DNA of 64,000 nucleotides from MFD01213-c1 sp963704405 (GCA_963704405.1 OY969903.1:744001-808000); one strand, 5' to 3'. Positions 26,975 to 37,071 are shown, counted from the stretch's first letter. Numbers and translations: made by a program. Notes: generated from the letters alone by a model not told the origin.

Positions 26975-27337
26975 ATGCGGAACACTCCCTTACCTCGCGA
27001 AGTATCGATGCCTTCCGCCACCTGGCGAGATCGCCGCCGTCGTCGCCGGTATCCGGTGGTGACCCCGGCGACCATCCGGCCGCTCGCTCAGCATGTTTTT
27101 GAAGCCGACGCCGGCGAATTCGAACCGCTGCTCGAGCATCTGGTCGTGGTTCACGATGTCTCGCTCGGCGGGCTCGGCCTTCGCTCCCGTCAGCCGCTGG
27201 ATATCTGCGCCCAGTACCGCATTCAGTGCGAAGACCGCAATGTTTTCCTTCGCGCCTCGCGGCTGCGCATTGTCTCCTGCCGCCGCAGCCGTGATGGGAT
27301 GTATGACATCGGCGCCGAGCTTTGCACCGACCGATAA
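26975..27337 (+). CDS. PilZ-domain protein
   Basis: This small protein of about 120 residues (start at the ATG at 26975, or at 27008) carries an Arg-rich motif (RDRRRRRRYPV) and, about 50 residues later, HDVSLGGLGLRS. These match the RxxxR and DxSxxG motifs by which PilZ domains bind cyclic di-GMP. The open frame extends upstream to 26888, but that part lies in a dispersed repeat. A second PilZ gene follows closely. It may link c-di-GMP to EPS or surface-protein output, as PilZ proteins often do; the target is unknown. Confidence 0.75.
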   Translation: MRNTPLPREVSMPSATWRDRRRRRRYPVVTPATIRPLAQHVFEADAGEFEPLLEHLVVVHDVSLGGLGLRSRQPLDICAQYRIQCEDRNVFLRASRLRIVSCRRSRDGMYDIGAELCTDR

Positions 27338-27400
27338 TGTTTGGCCGCCCGGCGCCCGCCACCTTTCACGCCAACTCCCGGCCATGCCGATAAGATTGGC

Positions 27401-27769
27401 ATGGCACGCACTCCCCTCTTACCCACCGGATCCAACCAGGCCGCTGAAGACCGCCGCCGGCGCAATCGCGTCTCCGGCGAAGCGCAGGGATGGATTCTCC
27501 CCGCCAGCCGCAAGCTCGCCAAACACACACCGACCGATGAAGAAGCCTGGGAAGTCCGCATTCACGACGTCTCCCGCTTCGGCGTAGGGTTCAGCTCCAC
27601 AGAGCCGATGCACCTCGGTGATGAACACCGCCTGCGCATCGGCCGCGGCCCCATGAAACGCGCCCGCCTGATCCGAATCGTAGCGTGCCGCCGAGCCGAC
27701 AGCGCGTCGTACACCGTCGGCGCGGAATTCATCGATACCGCCAATCGTCCGTTTTCAAAAGCCGGCTGA
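27401..27769 (+). CDS. PilZ-domain protein, second copy
   Basis: The ATG at 27401 gives about 122 residues; the frame is open from 27341. The protein has AEDRRRRNRVSGEA and, later, HDVSRFGVGFSS, again fitting RxxxR and DxSxxG. The C-terminus SYTVGAEFID corresponds to MYDIGAELCT of the upstream PilZ protein, so the two look like diverged tandem copies. They are 63 bases apart. Confidence 0.75.
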   Translation: MARTPLLPTGSNQAAEDRRRRNRVSGEAQGWILPASRKLAKHTPTDEEAWEVRIHDVSRFGVGFSSTEPMHLGDEHRLRIGRGPMKRARLIRIVACRRADSASYTVGAEFIDTANRPFSKAG

Positions 27770-28114
27770 TATGCAGCACGAGCACCCGCCCGTATTGTCT
27801 GATACCGCCCGACACCCGCAAGACGCCCAATGCCGGCTTCTGCGTCTGCGGTTTCTTTTCATCGCCATATTCAACGATCCCGCAAATTTCAGCGCCCGAC
27901 TGGTTGCATAAGATATGTGCAATGGGTGATGGCAGATTCTTCAGCGTTTTATCTCATCCTTATCACAATTTACTGTGGTGAGATTGAAACGGTTGGTGAG
28001 TCTGCGCCATCTCTATCTGACACGGGATCGATTCAATGATTTCCGTTATTGTCATGCGGGCGCACTCTGCGGATTTGATGCGTTTCGTGGATTTTTGTTT
28101 GCCGGAGTTGAGCT
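27770..28114. other. Intergenic region, probable promoter of the FG-GAP gene
   Basis: I see no gene here. The part from about 27880 to 28090 is more AT-rich than its surroundings. The next gene has a clear ribosome-binding site, GGAG seven bases before the ATG at 28115. Short frames in this stretch lack recognisable motifs. Confidence 0.4.
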
Positions 28115-31100
28115 ATGACGCAAAAAAATGGGTTATCCAGGAGATTGTTTCATCGCTGGCCTTTGGTTCAGGCCGGCAGGCGGCGCGGTGTATTGCCGCC
28201 GTTGGAGAGCCTGGAAAGCCGGACGTACTTTTCCGCGGTTTCGTTTGCGGCGCATGTCGATCATGCCGATGGCCCTTCTCCAGTGGCGATCGTTGTCGCT
28301 GACTTCAACATGGATGGGAAGCTGGATATCGCGACGGCGGACAGCTCGACGCAAAAAGTGAATCTGTTTTTAGGCGATGGGGTTGGCGGGTTTGCGGCTG
28401 GAACGACGTTGTCCCTGACTGCCCCGCCGACCGAGATATTAAGCGGGGATTTTAACGGAGATGGCCGACCGGATATCGCGGTCGCCGGCACATCAACCAA
28501 CGGCAGCGGCGCGACGACGGTTACTGTTTTTTTGAACAGCGCTGTCGCCGGTTCGTTCGCCAGCGGGCAGGTCAGCACGGTGCAGTCGGGGCTCGGCGCA
28601 GGCGAACCCATTGCGATCGCCGCGGGTGATTTTAATGGGGATTCGCATCTGGATATTGCCGCCACGAATTTCAGCTCGGGCAATGTGAGTGTCCTGCTGG
28701 GGACAGGGATCGGGACATTTCAGGTGCCCGTGACCTACGGCACCGCGACCAATCCGGTTGCGATCACCACCGGCGATTACAACGGGGATGGGAAACTCGA
28801 TCTGGCCGTCGTGGGATCGCGGTCGGCGACGCCCATTGTAAATCTGCTCACCGGCAGCGCGGCCGGCATTTTCACCGGTGGCGCCGATATCACTCTGAAT
28901 AGCGCCGGCGCCTCGATCACAACCGCGGACCTGAATGGCGACAACGTTCCGGACCTGGTCGTGGGGACCTCCGGCAATTCGGCGATGGTTCTCGGGAACA
29001 ATGGGCAAGCCCAATTCACGAGTGCCGGAAGTGTTTCTTTGCCCGCTTCGGCGAGCGATGTCGCGGTTGCGGATTTTAATTTTGACGGCACGGTCGATAT
29101 CGCCGCCGCCAATGGCGGTGTGCCGACGAGCGCCAGCAGCATCACGATCGGCACCGGCGGAGGCGGAGGTGCCTTTACAACCATCGCAGATTTCGCAACC
29201 GGTGCGCCTCCGGCGCAGATTGCGGTTGGCGATTTTAATGGAGACAGCAAGCCGGATATCGCGACCGCAAACCCAAGCACCGGCACGTTCAGCATTTTGT
29301 TAAACAGCACCGTCGGAACCGTGACGCAGCCGACGACAACCACCCTCGGCAGTGACAGCAGTTCGGTCCCGTTTGATGGAAATGTCCATCTGACCTCAAT
29401 AGTCGCCGGGCCGGCGGGAAGCACAAACCCGACAGGAAATGTGCAGTTTTTTGATGGGACAACACTGATCGGAACCTCAGGCATCGCAGCAGGCGCCAAC
29501 GTGGCGACTCTCGATATCACTTCGCTTCCGGTCGGAAATCATAAGATCAAGGCGGTGTATCAAGGGGATAGCGCGTTCAAAACCAGCACATCGGCGATCC
29601 TGCTGGAGACGATCACGCCGACGCCGGGGAACGGGCCTGACTTGTCGGTTGCCTTTGCCTCGACAACCTTGCCGAGTGCATTTGTGTCTGGTGAAAAGGC
29701 CACCGTGAAATTCAGCGTCACCAACATCGGCAACAGCCTGGCCAAAGGCCTCATCAGCAATGCGCTGTTTCTTTCGCTCGATGACACGTTTGATGGGACG
29801 GATATCCCGGTGACGATCACCGGCTCGCTGGCGAAAACCAGCGTCAATCTTATCCCAACCAAAAGCGTGGTGCTCACCGGGTCCTTTGTTGTCCCGGCGG
29901 GGATCGCGCTCAGCGCCTATCACCTTCTGGCCAACATCAACACAACCGGCTCATTGCTTGAATCCGATGCGACGCAGGAACTGAACAACAGCGCCGATTC
30001 GCCGGCCACATTTTCGGCGGTGACGCAGTTCGGCACGGTCGGCGGGCGCAAGAATGTGGTCCTGACACTGCCCGATGCCGACGGGACCATCGTGACTTAC
30101 AAGCTGAGCGGGCCGGGCACGGGGACGATCAGCAGTGATGTCAACGGCCTTACGCTTTCGATCGCCGATACCACCCTCGCCAGCACACTCGCGATTACCG
30201 GCAAAGGCGGAGATGGACTTGCAGAATTGTTCGCCATGGATGCCGCGTCCGCGCTTGGGTCGTTCAGCAGCGCGACGGCTGAGGTGACAAATTCAATCGT
30301 ATTAAGCGGAGGCATTCGGAAATTGAACCTGCTTCACGCCGGCCCGGCCCATCTGGATATTGGCGCTGGTCCGGTTTCCACGATTCATCTTGGAACCGTG
30401 CAGACCCTTGATATGAACTCGGCAAGCGGCATCCAATCCCTGTCGTTCGTTGCGGTGCAGCAGATCGTCGTCGGATTCAATTCGCAAACAGCCGTATCGA
30501 ACGCTCATATCACCGCACCCTGGATCGGCTCATTGATATCCAGGGGGATGTTCGCCGCAGATCTCACCCTTACCGGCGCCGGCAGTCCTGGTGGTGTGGC
30601 GCTTCGTTCGGCGACCGTTCAATCGATCCCGACCTCCAATTGGTCGATCGCCGGAGATGTCGGAAAGCTGAGTGTCGCCGCACCGGTAGCCGCCGCGGTT
30701 CAGGGCTTCAGCGCGAGCATCACCGGCAATCTGCGAAGCTTCACGGATACAGCCGACTTCAACGGCAATATCGCCGCGGCGTCTTTCGGAACCGTCAGTA
30801 TCCGCGGCAACCTCCAGGGGGATATCCTTGCAGGCGCAAACTTCGGCGCTGATGGCGTGCTGGGAGGAGGCGATGACACGTTCGCCGCTGGATCGATCAA
30901 CGCCGTGCGCGTTGGTGGCGCTGTGACCGGTTCAGTTATCGCCGCCGGGCTTGATCTGGTGGATGATATCCTGCTCAATGGCAACGATGTGCTGTTGCCG
31001 GGCGGGGTTATTAAATCGCTTTTGGTCACGGGCATCGCCGATCCGGCCAGCAGGTTCCTGGCGGCAGGTTTGCCCGTGAAGGCGAAAGTGGGCGGTGTGG

Positions 31101-31138
31101 CTGTCGTCACAGCGGCTGATCCGCGATTTCAACTTTGA
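28115..31138 (+). CDS. Secreted LEPR-motif protein with FG-GAP/VCBS repeats
   Basis: This 1007-residue protein has a basic N-terminus and LESLESRTYFSA (residues about 30-41). About seven FG-GAP/VCBS-type repeats follow (about 45-395; DFNMDGKLDIATAD, DFNGDGRPDIAVAG, DYNGDGKLDLAVVG and so on), whose Asp-rich loops usually bind Ca2+ and build a beta-propeller. An Ig-like domain follows (about 405-495; GNVQFFDGTTLIGT), then a CARDB-like domain (about 505-635) and a beta-rich C-terminal part with parallel-strand-like repeats. It is likely secreted or surface-bound. No enzyme motif is seen. The next gene is a shorter paralogue. Confidence 0.85.
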   Translation: MTQKNGLSRRLFHRWPLVQAGRRRGVLPPLESLESRTYFSAVSFAAHVDHADGPSPVAIVVADFNMDGKLDIATADSSTQKVNLFLGDGVGGFAAGTTLSLTAPPTEILSGDFNGDGRPDIAVAGTSTNGSGATTVTVFLNSAVAGSFASGQVSTVQSGLGAGEPIAIAAGDFNGDSHLDIAATNFSSGNVSVLLGTGIGTFQVPVTYGTATNPVAITTGDYNGDGKLDLAVVGSRSATPIVNLLTGSAAGIFTGGADITLNSAGASITTADLNGDNVPDLVVGTSGNSAMVLGNNGQAQFTSAGSVSLPASASDVAVADFNFDGTVDIAAANGGVPTSASSITIGTGGGGGAFTTIADFATGAPPAQIAVGDFNGDSKPDIATANPSTGTFSILLNSTVGTVTQPTTTTLGSDSSSVPFDGNVHLTSIVAGPAGSTNPTGNVQFFDGTTLIGTSGIAAGANVATLDITSLPVGNHKIKAVYQGDSAFKTSTSAILLETITPTPGNGPDLSVAFASTTLPSAFVSGEKATVKFSVTNIGNSLAKGLISNALFLSLDDTFDGTDIPVTITGSLAKTSVNLIPTKSVVLTGSFVVPAGIALSAYHLLANINTTGSLLESDATQELNNSADSPATFSAVTQFGTVGGRKNVVLTLPDADGTIVTYKLSGPGTGTISSDVNGLTLSIADTTLASTLAITGKGGDGLAELFAMDAASALGSFSSATAEVTNSIVLSGGIRKLNLLHAGPAHLDIGAGPVSTIHLGTVQTLDMNSASGIQSLSFVAVQQIVVGFNSQTAVSNAHITAPWIGSLISRGMFAADLTLTGAGSPGGVALRSATVQSIPTSNWSIAGDVGKLSVAAPVAAAVQGFSASITGNLRSFTDTADFNGNIAAASFGTVSIRGNLQGDILAGANFGADGVLGGGDDTFAAGSINAVRVGGAVTGSVIAAGLDLVDDILLNGNDVLLPGGVIKSLLVTGIADPASRFLAAGLPVKAKVGGVAVVTAADPRFQL

Positions 31139-31308
31139 TGGGTTCGAACGGAAAATGAAGAGTTTCCTACTAAGGGGCACGAAGCGGCACGAAGCAGAAA
31201 GGCATTTGCAGCCTTTGTCCTGGTTGGTGTCTCTTCGCCTGCGATCATCTCACTTCTTACGCCTTTGCAGGAAGTGATTAACAAAGCTACGCTGCCGGGA
31301 CTAAGAAA

Positions 31309-33219
31309 GTGGCAGGGATGTGGTGTTCGCCGCAGGACGCGGTCATGGCAGGAGCGATTGTGCATCGTCGAAAGAATTGGGCATCCGGGAAGATCGAGAC
31401 TGGTCGCGGAGGGGTATTGCGCAGAAATATCCAGCGGCGCGTGATTGAAGCGCTGGAGCCGCGGGCTTATCTGAACGGCGTTTCATTCTCGGCAGCCACC
31501 AACTTTGCGACGGCGGCGTATCCGGATTCGGTGGCGGCGGCAGACTTGAATGCCGACGGCAATGTGGATGTGGTCACGGCCAACTTTGGGGATGGGACAC
31601 TGAGCGTTCTGCCGGGCAACGGGGATGGAACGTTTAAACCGCGGGCGGATTATGTTGTTGGCAATGGGCCGCAGTCGGTGGTCATCGCGGATGTCAACCA
31701 TGACGCCCGGCCGGATATCCTGATCGTCAATTCAGGCAGCAATCCTGTCGACACGATTCACACATTAGCCAATACGGTCAGCGTGCTGCTGGGGAATGGG
31801 GACGGAACGTTTCAGCCGGCGATGAATTTCGGTGTTGGAAATTCGCCGCAATCAGTGACGGTCGCCGACATGAACGGGGACGGAAATCCCGATCTTGTCG
31901 TTACGAATCGACTGGATAACACCGTCAGCATTTCGCTGGGGACGGGGCTGGGAACATTTGGGCCGGCAACGCCATTTGCCACCGGGATTCGGCCAATGTC
32001 GGCGGCGGTTGCGGATATCAATGGAGACGGCAAGCCGGATGTTGTCGTTGCCAATGAGGGATCTAATACGGCGAGCGTGTTTATTGGGACAGGTGATGGA
32101 CATCTTCAGCCGCTCGTTACATATCACACAGATGCGCGGCCGCGATCGGTGATCGTCACTGATGCCAGCCACGATGGCATCCCGGATATCGTGACGGCCA
32201 ACTATGCACACAACACGCTGAGCGTGTTGCTGGGGATTGGGAATGGGTTGTTCCATTCGCGCACTGATTACACGCCGGGGGCTTTTCCGTTTGCGGTCGC
32301 GGTCGCCGATTTGAATGGAGATAACCATCCTGATCTTATCGCCGCCGATCAAAATGCCGGTGCGGTGAGCGTTCACCTGATGTTCCGCGATGCCACCTTT
32401 GAATCCAATATTAATTTCCCCACAGGAAGCGGGCCGGCGTCTTTAGCGGTTGCAGATCTGAACAATGACGGACATCCGGATATCGTAACGGCCGACTTTA
32501 ATGCGGACAGCGTGGGGGTGCTGCTTAATCTGCTCAAGACTTCCACGACTGCGCTTGTGAGCAGCCAGAACCCAGCGCCGGCGGGAGCGCATATTCAGTT
32601 GTCGGCGATTGTCACGGCGCCCGCGGGTTCGGGCTTGATCCCGCGCGGGAATGTGGAATTTTTTGACGGCGGGACGAGCCTCGGCCTGACGTCGCTTAAG
32701 ACCGGCGGCGTTGCAAGCTTGATCGTGACCAAGCTGGGGATTGGAGATCACACAATTACCGCACAGTATTATGGAGACAAGGATCTGGCCGGCAGCGAGA
32801 CGGCCCTTGCCGTTCAGACCATTGTTGCCCGGCAACCGGCGGGTACGCTGCTGGTTCCGGTCGTGAATAATATTACGCCGATCGCGGTATCGCCGGGCAA
32901 GTTTTTGTCGGCGGCAGTGATGATTGACAACCAGGGGGCGGCCACAGGCGCAGGCACGCTGGCAGTGCAGCTTTTTCTTTCGGCCGATGACACCATCAGT
33001 GTTGATGATGTGCCGCTTTCCGTTCCGGCATTGGCGAATGTCCGCATTCGGGTGGGCGCTACTCACGCCGTGCGGCTGAGAGCAAAAGTAGCAGTTCCCG
33101 CAGGGACGGCAGGCGCTGTGTATCATCTGCTGGCACGATTGGCGCCGGTTTCAGGCTTTGGTGCGGGAGATGTTTCAGGAGCCTCTTCATCAAGTGCGGG
33201 GACGGTTACGGTGGGATGA
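31309..33219 (+). CDS. Secreted LEPR-motif protein with FG-GAP/VCBS repeats, shorter paralogue
   Basis: This 636-residue protein has IEALEPRAYLNG at about residues 46-57, so its true start could be the later ATG at 31345. Seven FG-GAP-type repeats (DLNADGNVDVVTAN, DMNGDGNPDLVVTN, DINGDGKPDVVVAN and others) are followed by an Ig-like domain (GNVEFFDGGTSLG) and a CARDB-like domain (MIDNQGAATGAGTL). The order matches the first two-thirds of the 28115 gene, pointing to duplication. It probably acts at the cell surface. The role is unknown. Confidence 0.83.
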   Translation: MAGMWCSPQDAVMAGAIVHRRKNWASGKIETGRGGVLRRNIQRRVIEALEPRAYLNGVSFSAATNFATAAYPDSVAAADLNADGNVDVVTANFGDGTLSVLPGNGDGTFKPRADYVVGNGPQSVVIADVNHDARPDILIVNSGSNPVDTIHTLANTVSVLLGNGDGTFQPAMNFGVGNSPQSVTVADMNGDGNPDLVVTNRLDNTVSISLGTGLGTFGPATPFATGIRPMSAAVADINGDGKPDVVVANEGSNTASVFIGTGDGHLQPLVTYHTDARPRSVIVTDASHDGIPDIVTANYAHNTLSVLLGIGNGLFHSRTDYTPGAFPFAVAVADLNGDNHPDLIAADQNAGAVSVHLMFRDATFESNINFPTGSGPASLAVADLNNDGHPDIVTADFNADSVGVLLNLLKTSTTALVSSQNPAPAGAHIQLSAIVTAPAGSGLIPRGNVEFFDGGTSLGLTSLKTGGVASLIVTKLGIGDHTITAQYYGDKDLAGSETALAVQTIVARQPAGTLLVPVVNNITPIAVSPGKFLSAAVMIDNQGAATGAGTLAVQLFLSADDTISVDDVPLSVPALANVRIRVGATHAVRLRAKVAVPAGTAGAVYHLLARLAPVSGFGAGDVSGASSSSAGTVTVG

Positions 33220-33424
33220 ATCTGGGGTGTAACTCCCGTTTGTAGCCAAATGGCAAGCTCCTCGCGCACAAACGCACCGACGAAGAGAGATAAAATGAAA
33301 CCCCAGCATCTTTTCTCTGCGTCTCAGCCCCTCTGCGTTAAAATTTCCCATCCATATTTCCGCCGCCACAATCGAGCGTTACACCCTGAATCTGGCGGCA
33401 GGGCAGGTGGGGACGCTTGCGCAT

Positions 33425-33465
33425 AAAAATTCCCGCTGAACAGGTTAGGTTCAGCGGGAATTTCG
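33425..33465 (-). terminator. Rho-independent terminator of the sigma factor gene
   Basis: AAATTCCCGCTGAAC (33427-33441) pairs perfectly with GTTCAGCGGGAATTT (33449-33463), a 15-bp stem with a 7-base loop. Read leftward it is followed by a short T run. It sits 22 bases past the sigma-gene stop at 33488. Confidence 0.85.
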
Positions 33466-33487
33466 TTTCCAGGTTTGGCGGGCCGTA

Positions 33488-34546
33488 TTAAGCGGCGGTT
33501 GGGGTTTCAGCCGCCGGATCATCGTAGCCGGGTTCTGCGATGGGCTTGCTTCGGGTCCGGAGCACGCCGTCTTCCATCACCACGCGGATTTTGGTCAGGG
33601 CCTTGTTCTGGATCTGACGCACGCGTTCTTTGGTGACGCCGATGATCTGACCGACTTCTTCAAGCGTCATCGGGCTTTCTTCCTCCTGCTGCCAGTTGAA
33701 GCGGCGGCGGATAACGGTCTGCTCAACTTCACTCAGTTCGGCGAGATTGCGGTCAACGATCTGTTTGAGTTCGTCGACGCAATCTTCTTCGACGGCGTTA
33801 CGCCGACGGTCGCTCCAGTCGCTCTTTTCGTAGTCCGGTTCGAATTCCACCGGGAAACGGGTTTTATAGCGGCTAGCCTTGAGGGACGTTCGGCTGAACG
33901 CCTTCAGGATCGCGCGGCAGGCATAGGTGCTGAACTTGAAGCCGCGATCGACATTAAACTTGTCCACTGCGCGGAGCAAGGCCATGTTGCCTTCACTCAC
34001 GACTTCGGCAAAGTCGACATCACCGAGGCGGGTACGTTTGGCCATCGCCAGCACCAGCGCGAGATTGGTGCGAACCAGGTACTCGCGGAAGTGTTCGAAT
34101 TTACGGTGCCATTCGACAAACTGCTCGGCGGATTCTCTGGTGAGGCCGTCTTTTTCAATTTTCTTCTGAAGGCGCGAGAGCTTCAGCTTGGCGTAGTTGA
34201 AGCGGAGGAACATGGTGCGTTCCTCGGCGCCTTTCATCAGCGTGGGGGCGGAGGAAAGGTTGTCGATCGCTTCATCCCGCGTCGGCTGATACCAACTGGT
34301 CAGCGGAAGCTCCGGCTCTTTTTCAAAGTCGAAGAGTTCCTTCTCGATGTTCTTTTGCCTGAACACCGGGCTATCCATGAAGGCGTAGTTTTCAAGCAGG
34401 AGGGCTTCCACCCTCTGACGAAGAAGCCGCGGAACCGGACTGGCGCGGACCGTTCGTTCGCGGGCGGCAGTCGCCGGCGCCGAGGTTTTGTGCGCAAATC
34501 CGTTTGACACGGGGCCCATCTTTTTTTCAGCAGTTATGGTGGCCAT
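33488..34546 (-). CDS. Sigma-70 family RNA polymerase sigma factor (primary-like)
   Basis: The ATG at 34546 has a strong ribosome-binding site, AAAGGAGG, six to seven bases upstream, which decides it over an in-frame codon at 34591. The 352-residue product has sigma region 2 (LVRTNLALVLAMAKR, FAEVVSEGNMALLRAVDKF, GFKFSTYACRAILKAF), region 3 and region 4 (SEVEQTVIRRRF, MTLEEVGQIIGVTKERVRQIQ). The region 4 signature is that of RpoD-like (group 1/2) sigma factors. It lacks region 1.1 and is short for a housekeeping factor, so it is probably an alternative group 2/3 member. It is monocistronic, with its own terminator. Confidence 0.88.
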   Translation of the reverse strand: MATITAEKKMGPVSNGFAHKTSAPATAARERTVRASPVPRLLRQRVEALLLENYAFMDSPVFRQKNIEKELFDFEKEPELPLTSWYQPTRDEAIDNLSSAPTLMKGAEERTMFLRFNYAKLKLSRLQKKIEKDGLTRESAEQFVEWHRKFEHFREYLVRTNLALVLAMAKRTRLGDVDFAEVVSEGNMALLRAVDKFNVDRGFKFSTYACRAILKAFSRTSLKASRYKTRFPVEFEPDYEKSDWSDRRRNAVEEDCVDELKQIVDRNLAELSEVEQTVIRRRFNWQQEEESPMTLEEVGQIIGVTKERVRQIQNKALTKIRVVMEDGVLRTRSKPIAEPGYDDPAAETPTAA

Positions 34547-34917
34547 CTTGGCCTCCTTTTTCAAATACTCGTTGTACTGACTGTCCGGCATCTGACTATG
34601 TTACAAGTTTTAACCATTAGCGGGTTGGATTTATTCGCCATGGAAAAGATTTACTATGATATTACGCCGCCTAACCGTGCAGGTTCTGTCTTTAAGTCTA
34701 TTTTCTTCAAATGTTTAACGTGTATGTATTTTTTCTTACAATACGTGGTTCAACGCCCGGCCTTTTGTTTTGCTAGGGCGGTTTTCAGTGAGTTAAGCTG
34801 GCAATTCAAGAGCTCGGCACCCGTTTCTATGCGGTCATCCGGCTTGGCGGTGGGTGGCACACGGCGTACCATGGGTGATGATCGCCGCAAAAACTGATAT
34901 CGCGCGTGGATCACATC
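34547..34917. promoter_or_regulatory. AT-rich divergent intergenic region
   Basis: This stretch lies between the leftward sigma gene and rightward nadD. The part at 34590-34750 is much more AT-rich than the rest of the window (for example TTACTATGATATTACG, ATGTATTTTTTCTTAC), which fits a strong promoter for the sigma gene. No gene is seen. Confidence 0.45.
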
Positions 34918-35542
34918 ATGAGAACGCTTTGCTTCGGTGGTAGTTTCAATCCAATTCATCATGGACACCTTATTTGCGCGTGCGGCGGCAGAATCCGCGG
35001 GGTTTGACCGCATCGCATTGATTCCAACGGGCCAACCACCGCACAAGCAAGGAGATAGCAATATTATCACCGCCGCCCATCGGTTGGAGATGGCGCGGCT
35101 AGCGGTTGCCGACGATCCGCTTTTTGTTGTCGATGACATCGAACTGAAGCGGACCGGACCTAGTTACACCATTGATACGGTTCGCCTGCTTCGCGGCAGC
35201 GGCTGGTCGGAGATTGCGTGGTTGATTGGCGCGGACATGGCAATCTATCTGCCACACTGGCACGCCGCCGTTCAACTTCTGGCGGAAGTGCACTTTGTCT
35301 TGATGGCTCGGCCTGGTTGGTCTTTTGACTGGGCGGTGATGCCCCCGGAGTATCGGCATCTTGAGGCGCATGTTGTGCAGACGCCGCTGATCGATATCAG
35401 CAGCACAGAAATCCGCCGGCGGATCGCGGCAGGGCGATCAGTAGAATACATGACACCGCCAAGGGTGATTGAATACATTGAAAGGAGTGGGTTGTATCGA
35501 TCGGCGAAGGCGAAGATGGAAGCGGTGACAGGGGAAAGATGA
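34918..35542 (+). CDS. nadD: Nicotinate-nucleotide adenylyltransferase, frameshifted
   Basis: The enzyme makes nicotinate adenine dinucleotide in NAD synthesis. The start ATG at 34918 opens MRTLCFGGSFNPIHHGHL, the GxFxPxHxGH signature of this nucleotidyltransferase family. The rest lies in another frame (open from 34937): IALIPTGQPPHKQ, WLIGADMAIYLPHW, and ISSTEIRRRI near the end, all hallmarks of NadD. Adding one base near 34975-34982 (GCGCG run) joins them as HLICARAAAESAG. Since the gene is usually essential and otherwise perfect, a sequencing error is the best explanation. Full length would be about 208 residues. Confidence 0.88.
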
Positions 35543-35851
35543 GCGAGTGAGCGTGGGGAAATCCGATTCATGCGGATCGAAAGACTTTTCAGGCGGCTCG
35601 CATCAATAATGGGAAGCGGCATCTTTCCCATTTTCAAATGTCGAAGGTTCATAACAGGGTCGGCCAAAGAACCAGGCCTTGGCGCTAGCGCCAAGGCCTG
35701 GATCAGTAGTGGGGCTCGAGCCATGCCTGGGTTTTCTCGGCGGCGGTCTGCCATTCCCAGCCAAATCGCTTTGCGAAGTCATCCTTCGCTATCAAATATT
35801 TTCCGCTCACTACAATTCCTCCCGTCGCACAAGTCGCTTGCGCAATTCACT
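35543..35851. other. Intergenic region with a REP-like hairpin
   Basis: No gene is seen. Around 35600-35631 lies CATCAATAATGGGAAGCGGC, nearly identical to the sequence bordering the transposase at 37078-37096 (GTCAATAACGGGAAGCGAC), followed by CTTTCCC that can fold back. Another short inverted repeat, CTTGGCGCTAGCGCCAAG, lies near 35679-35696. Confidence 0.55.
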
Positions 35852-36253
35852 TCAATCCCACCAGAGCGTGAGGCGTTTATTGCGCTCCAGCGTCCGTTTC
35901 AGGATCTCCAGACCATAATTCTCGTCGTTGAAATCGATTCCCTCGACAAGCTCTTTCATTTCTTCCGGCATGCTGTCCGGATCCTCCGGGTCGATCATAT
36001 CAGCGATGTATGCCGTGTCCTGATCGACAACATCCGGGCAGAAATTATAAATCTCCGTAACGAACGCCATCTTGTCGGCGGGCAGCGTGTGAAAAGATAT
36101 GTCCACCGTATCCGGTCCCGCCGCCGTTATCGTGAAATCGCAGAGCGACCGCCAATTCGCGAGACGATGGATAATTGCCGCGGTATCCAGCCGATAGTTA
36201 GGCGCGGATGTGCCTGCCCGCCAGACCGGCTCAAAGAATGGATATGTTTCCAT
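35852..36253 (-). CDS. Conserved-looking protein of unknown function
   Basis: The ATG at 36253 is preferred because GGAG lies six bases upstream; a TTG at 36265 is also in frame. The 133-residue acidic protein starts METYPFFEPVWRAGT and ends GLEILKRTLERNKRLTLWWD. It has no signal peptide, membrane helix or known catalytic motif that I recognise. The compact composition and ribosome-binding site support a real cytoplasmic protein. Neighbours give no functional hint. Confidence 0.65.
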   Translation of the reverse strand: METYPFFEPVWRAGTSAPNYRLDTAAIIHRLANWRSLCDFTITAAGPDTVDISFHTLPADKMAFVTEIYNFCPDVVDQDTAYIADMIDPEDPDSMPEEMKELVEGIDFNDENYGLEILKRTLERNKRLTLWWD

Positions 36254-36363
36254 TCGCGACTCCAAAGCTGTTTACACATTTTATCCCATTGAAGAATGGA
36301 GACCATTTGCGCGAACTTAATTTCGCAGGACAGGCTTCACCCCAGGGCAACCGCAAAACAGAT

Positions 36364-36378
36364 AAGGGGTCACTTCCC
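36364..36378. repeat. REP-like sequence next to the transposase gene
   Basis: AAGGGGTCACTTCCC ends six to ten bases past the transposase stop. It is the near-inverse of GGGAAGCGACCCCTT at 37087-37101 on the other side of the gene, so the two frame the transposase. Confidence 0.65.
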
Positions 36379-37047
36379 AATGCTCACTTTTCTGGGCCGC
36401 CCGCGGTTGCGCAGGCTGGACATCAGGCCCAGGCGATTGGCGGTCTTTTCCACCCACTGATCTTCACCCAGTGGCCGTCCGCGTTCAATGCACAATTTGA
36501 TGTTCTGCCGCTCCTGGGCTTTCAGATCCTCATTCAACAGCCGATTCCAGTTAGCCGGACGCCGCATTGGCCACTGGCTCATCGTCAGCGGCTTGTTCCT
36601 CTCCCGCCGCGCAAATGCTCCGCCCCACGGCCACTGTTCAGCCCGGCCGGCTGCCTTGGCCTTGCGGGCGTTGGCTTCCACATAGCGGCACAAGGTCAGC
36701 AGATGCCCATCATCCTGAACGGCAAAACTTTTGAACCGGCCCTGGTACAAATGTCCGCCATCGCTCAGGTGGTAATGGGCATAATGGCGCCTCACATGCG
36801 TCACCGTCACCCACCGCATGAAGCGCCCCAGGGCTTCATCGGTCCGCGGGCGAAGCACCAGATGCCAATGATCGGGTAAGAGGCAATAGGTCAGCAAATC
36901 CACCGGATATTGCTCAAGGCCCTGGGCCAGAACATTTTCGAATGAAGCGAAGTCTTCCGGTTTGCGGAACAGCCGCAACCGGCCGTTCCCGCGATTCAGA
37001 ACATGGTAAATCAATCCCGCTTCGATCGACCGTGGGGGGCGTGGCAT
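36370..37047 (-). CDS. REP-associated tyrosine transposase (RAYT, Y1/HUH family)
   Basis: This 225-residue protein has the IS200-like Y1 transposase core: YHVLNRGNGRLRLF near the N-terminus, the HUH motif His60-Trp-His62 in LLPDHWHLVLRP, and the catalytic Tyr122 in LCRYVEANARKA. FKSFAVQDDGHLL precedes the Tyr. Such enzymes nick single-stranded DNA at REP hairpins and usually exist as one copy per genome that maintains scattered REPs. The gene is framed by matching inverted sequences at 36364 and 37087. The C-terminal helix region is complete, so it may be active. Confidence 0.9.
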   Translation of the reverse strand: MPRPPRSIEAGLIYHVLNRGNGRLRLFRKPEDFASFENVLAQGLEQYPVDLLTYCLLPDHWHLVLRPRTDEALGRFMRWVTVTHVRRHYAHYHLSDGGHLYQGRFKSFAVQDDGHLLTLCRYVEANARKAKAAGRAEQWPWGGAFARRERNKPLTMSQWPMRRPANWNRLLNEDLKAQERQNIKLCIERGRPLGEDQWVEKTANRLGLMSSLRNRGRPRKVSIGK

Positions 37048-37071
37048 CCGGGGATGTTAGACTTTCAGAAG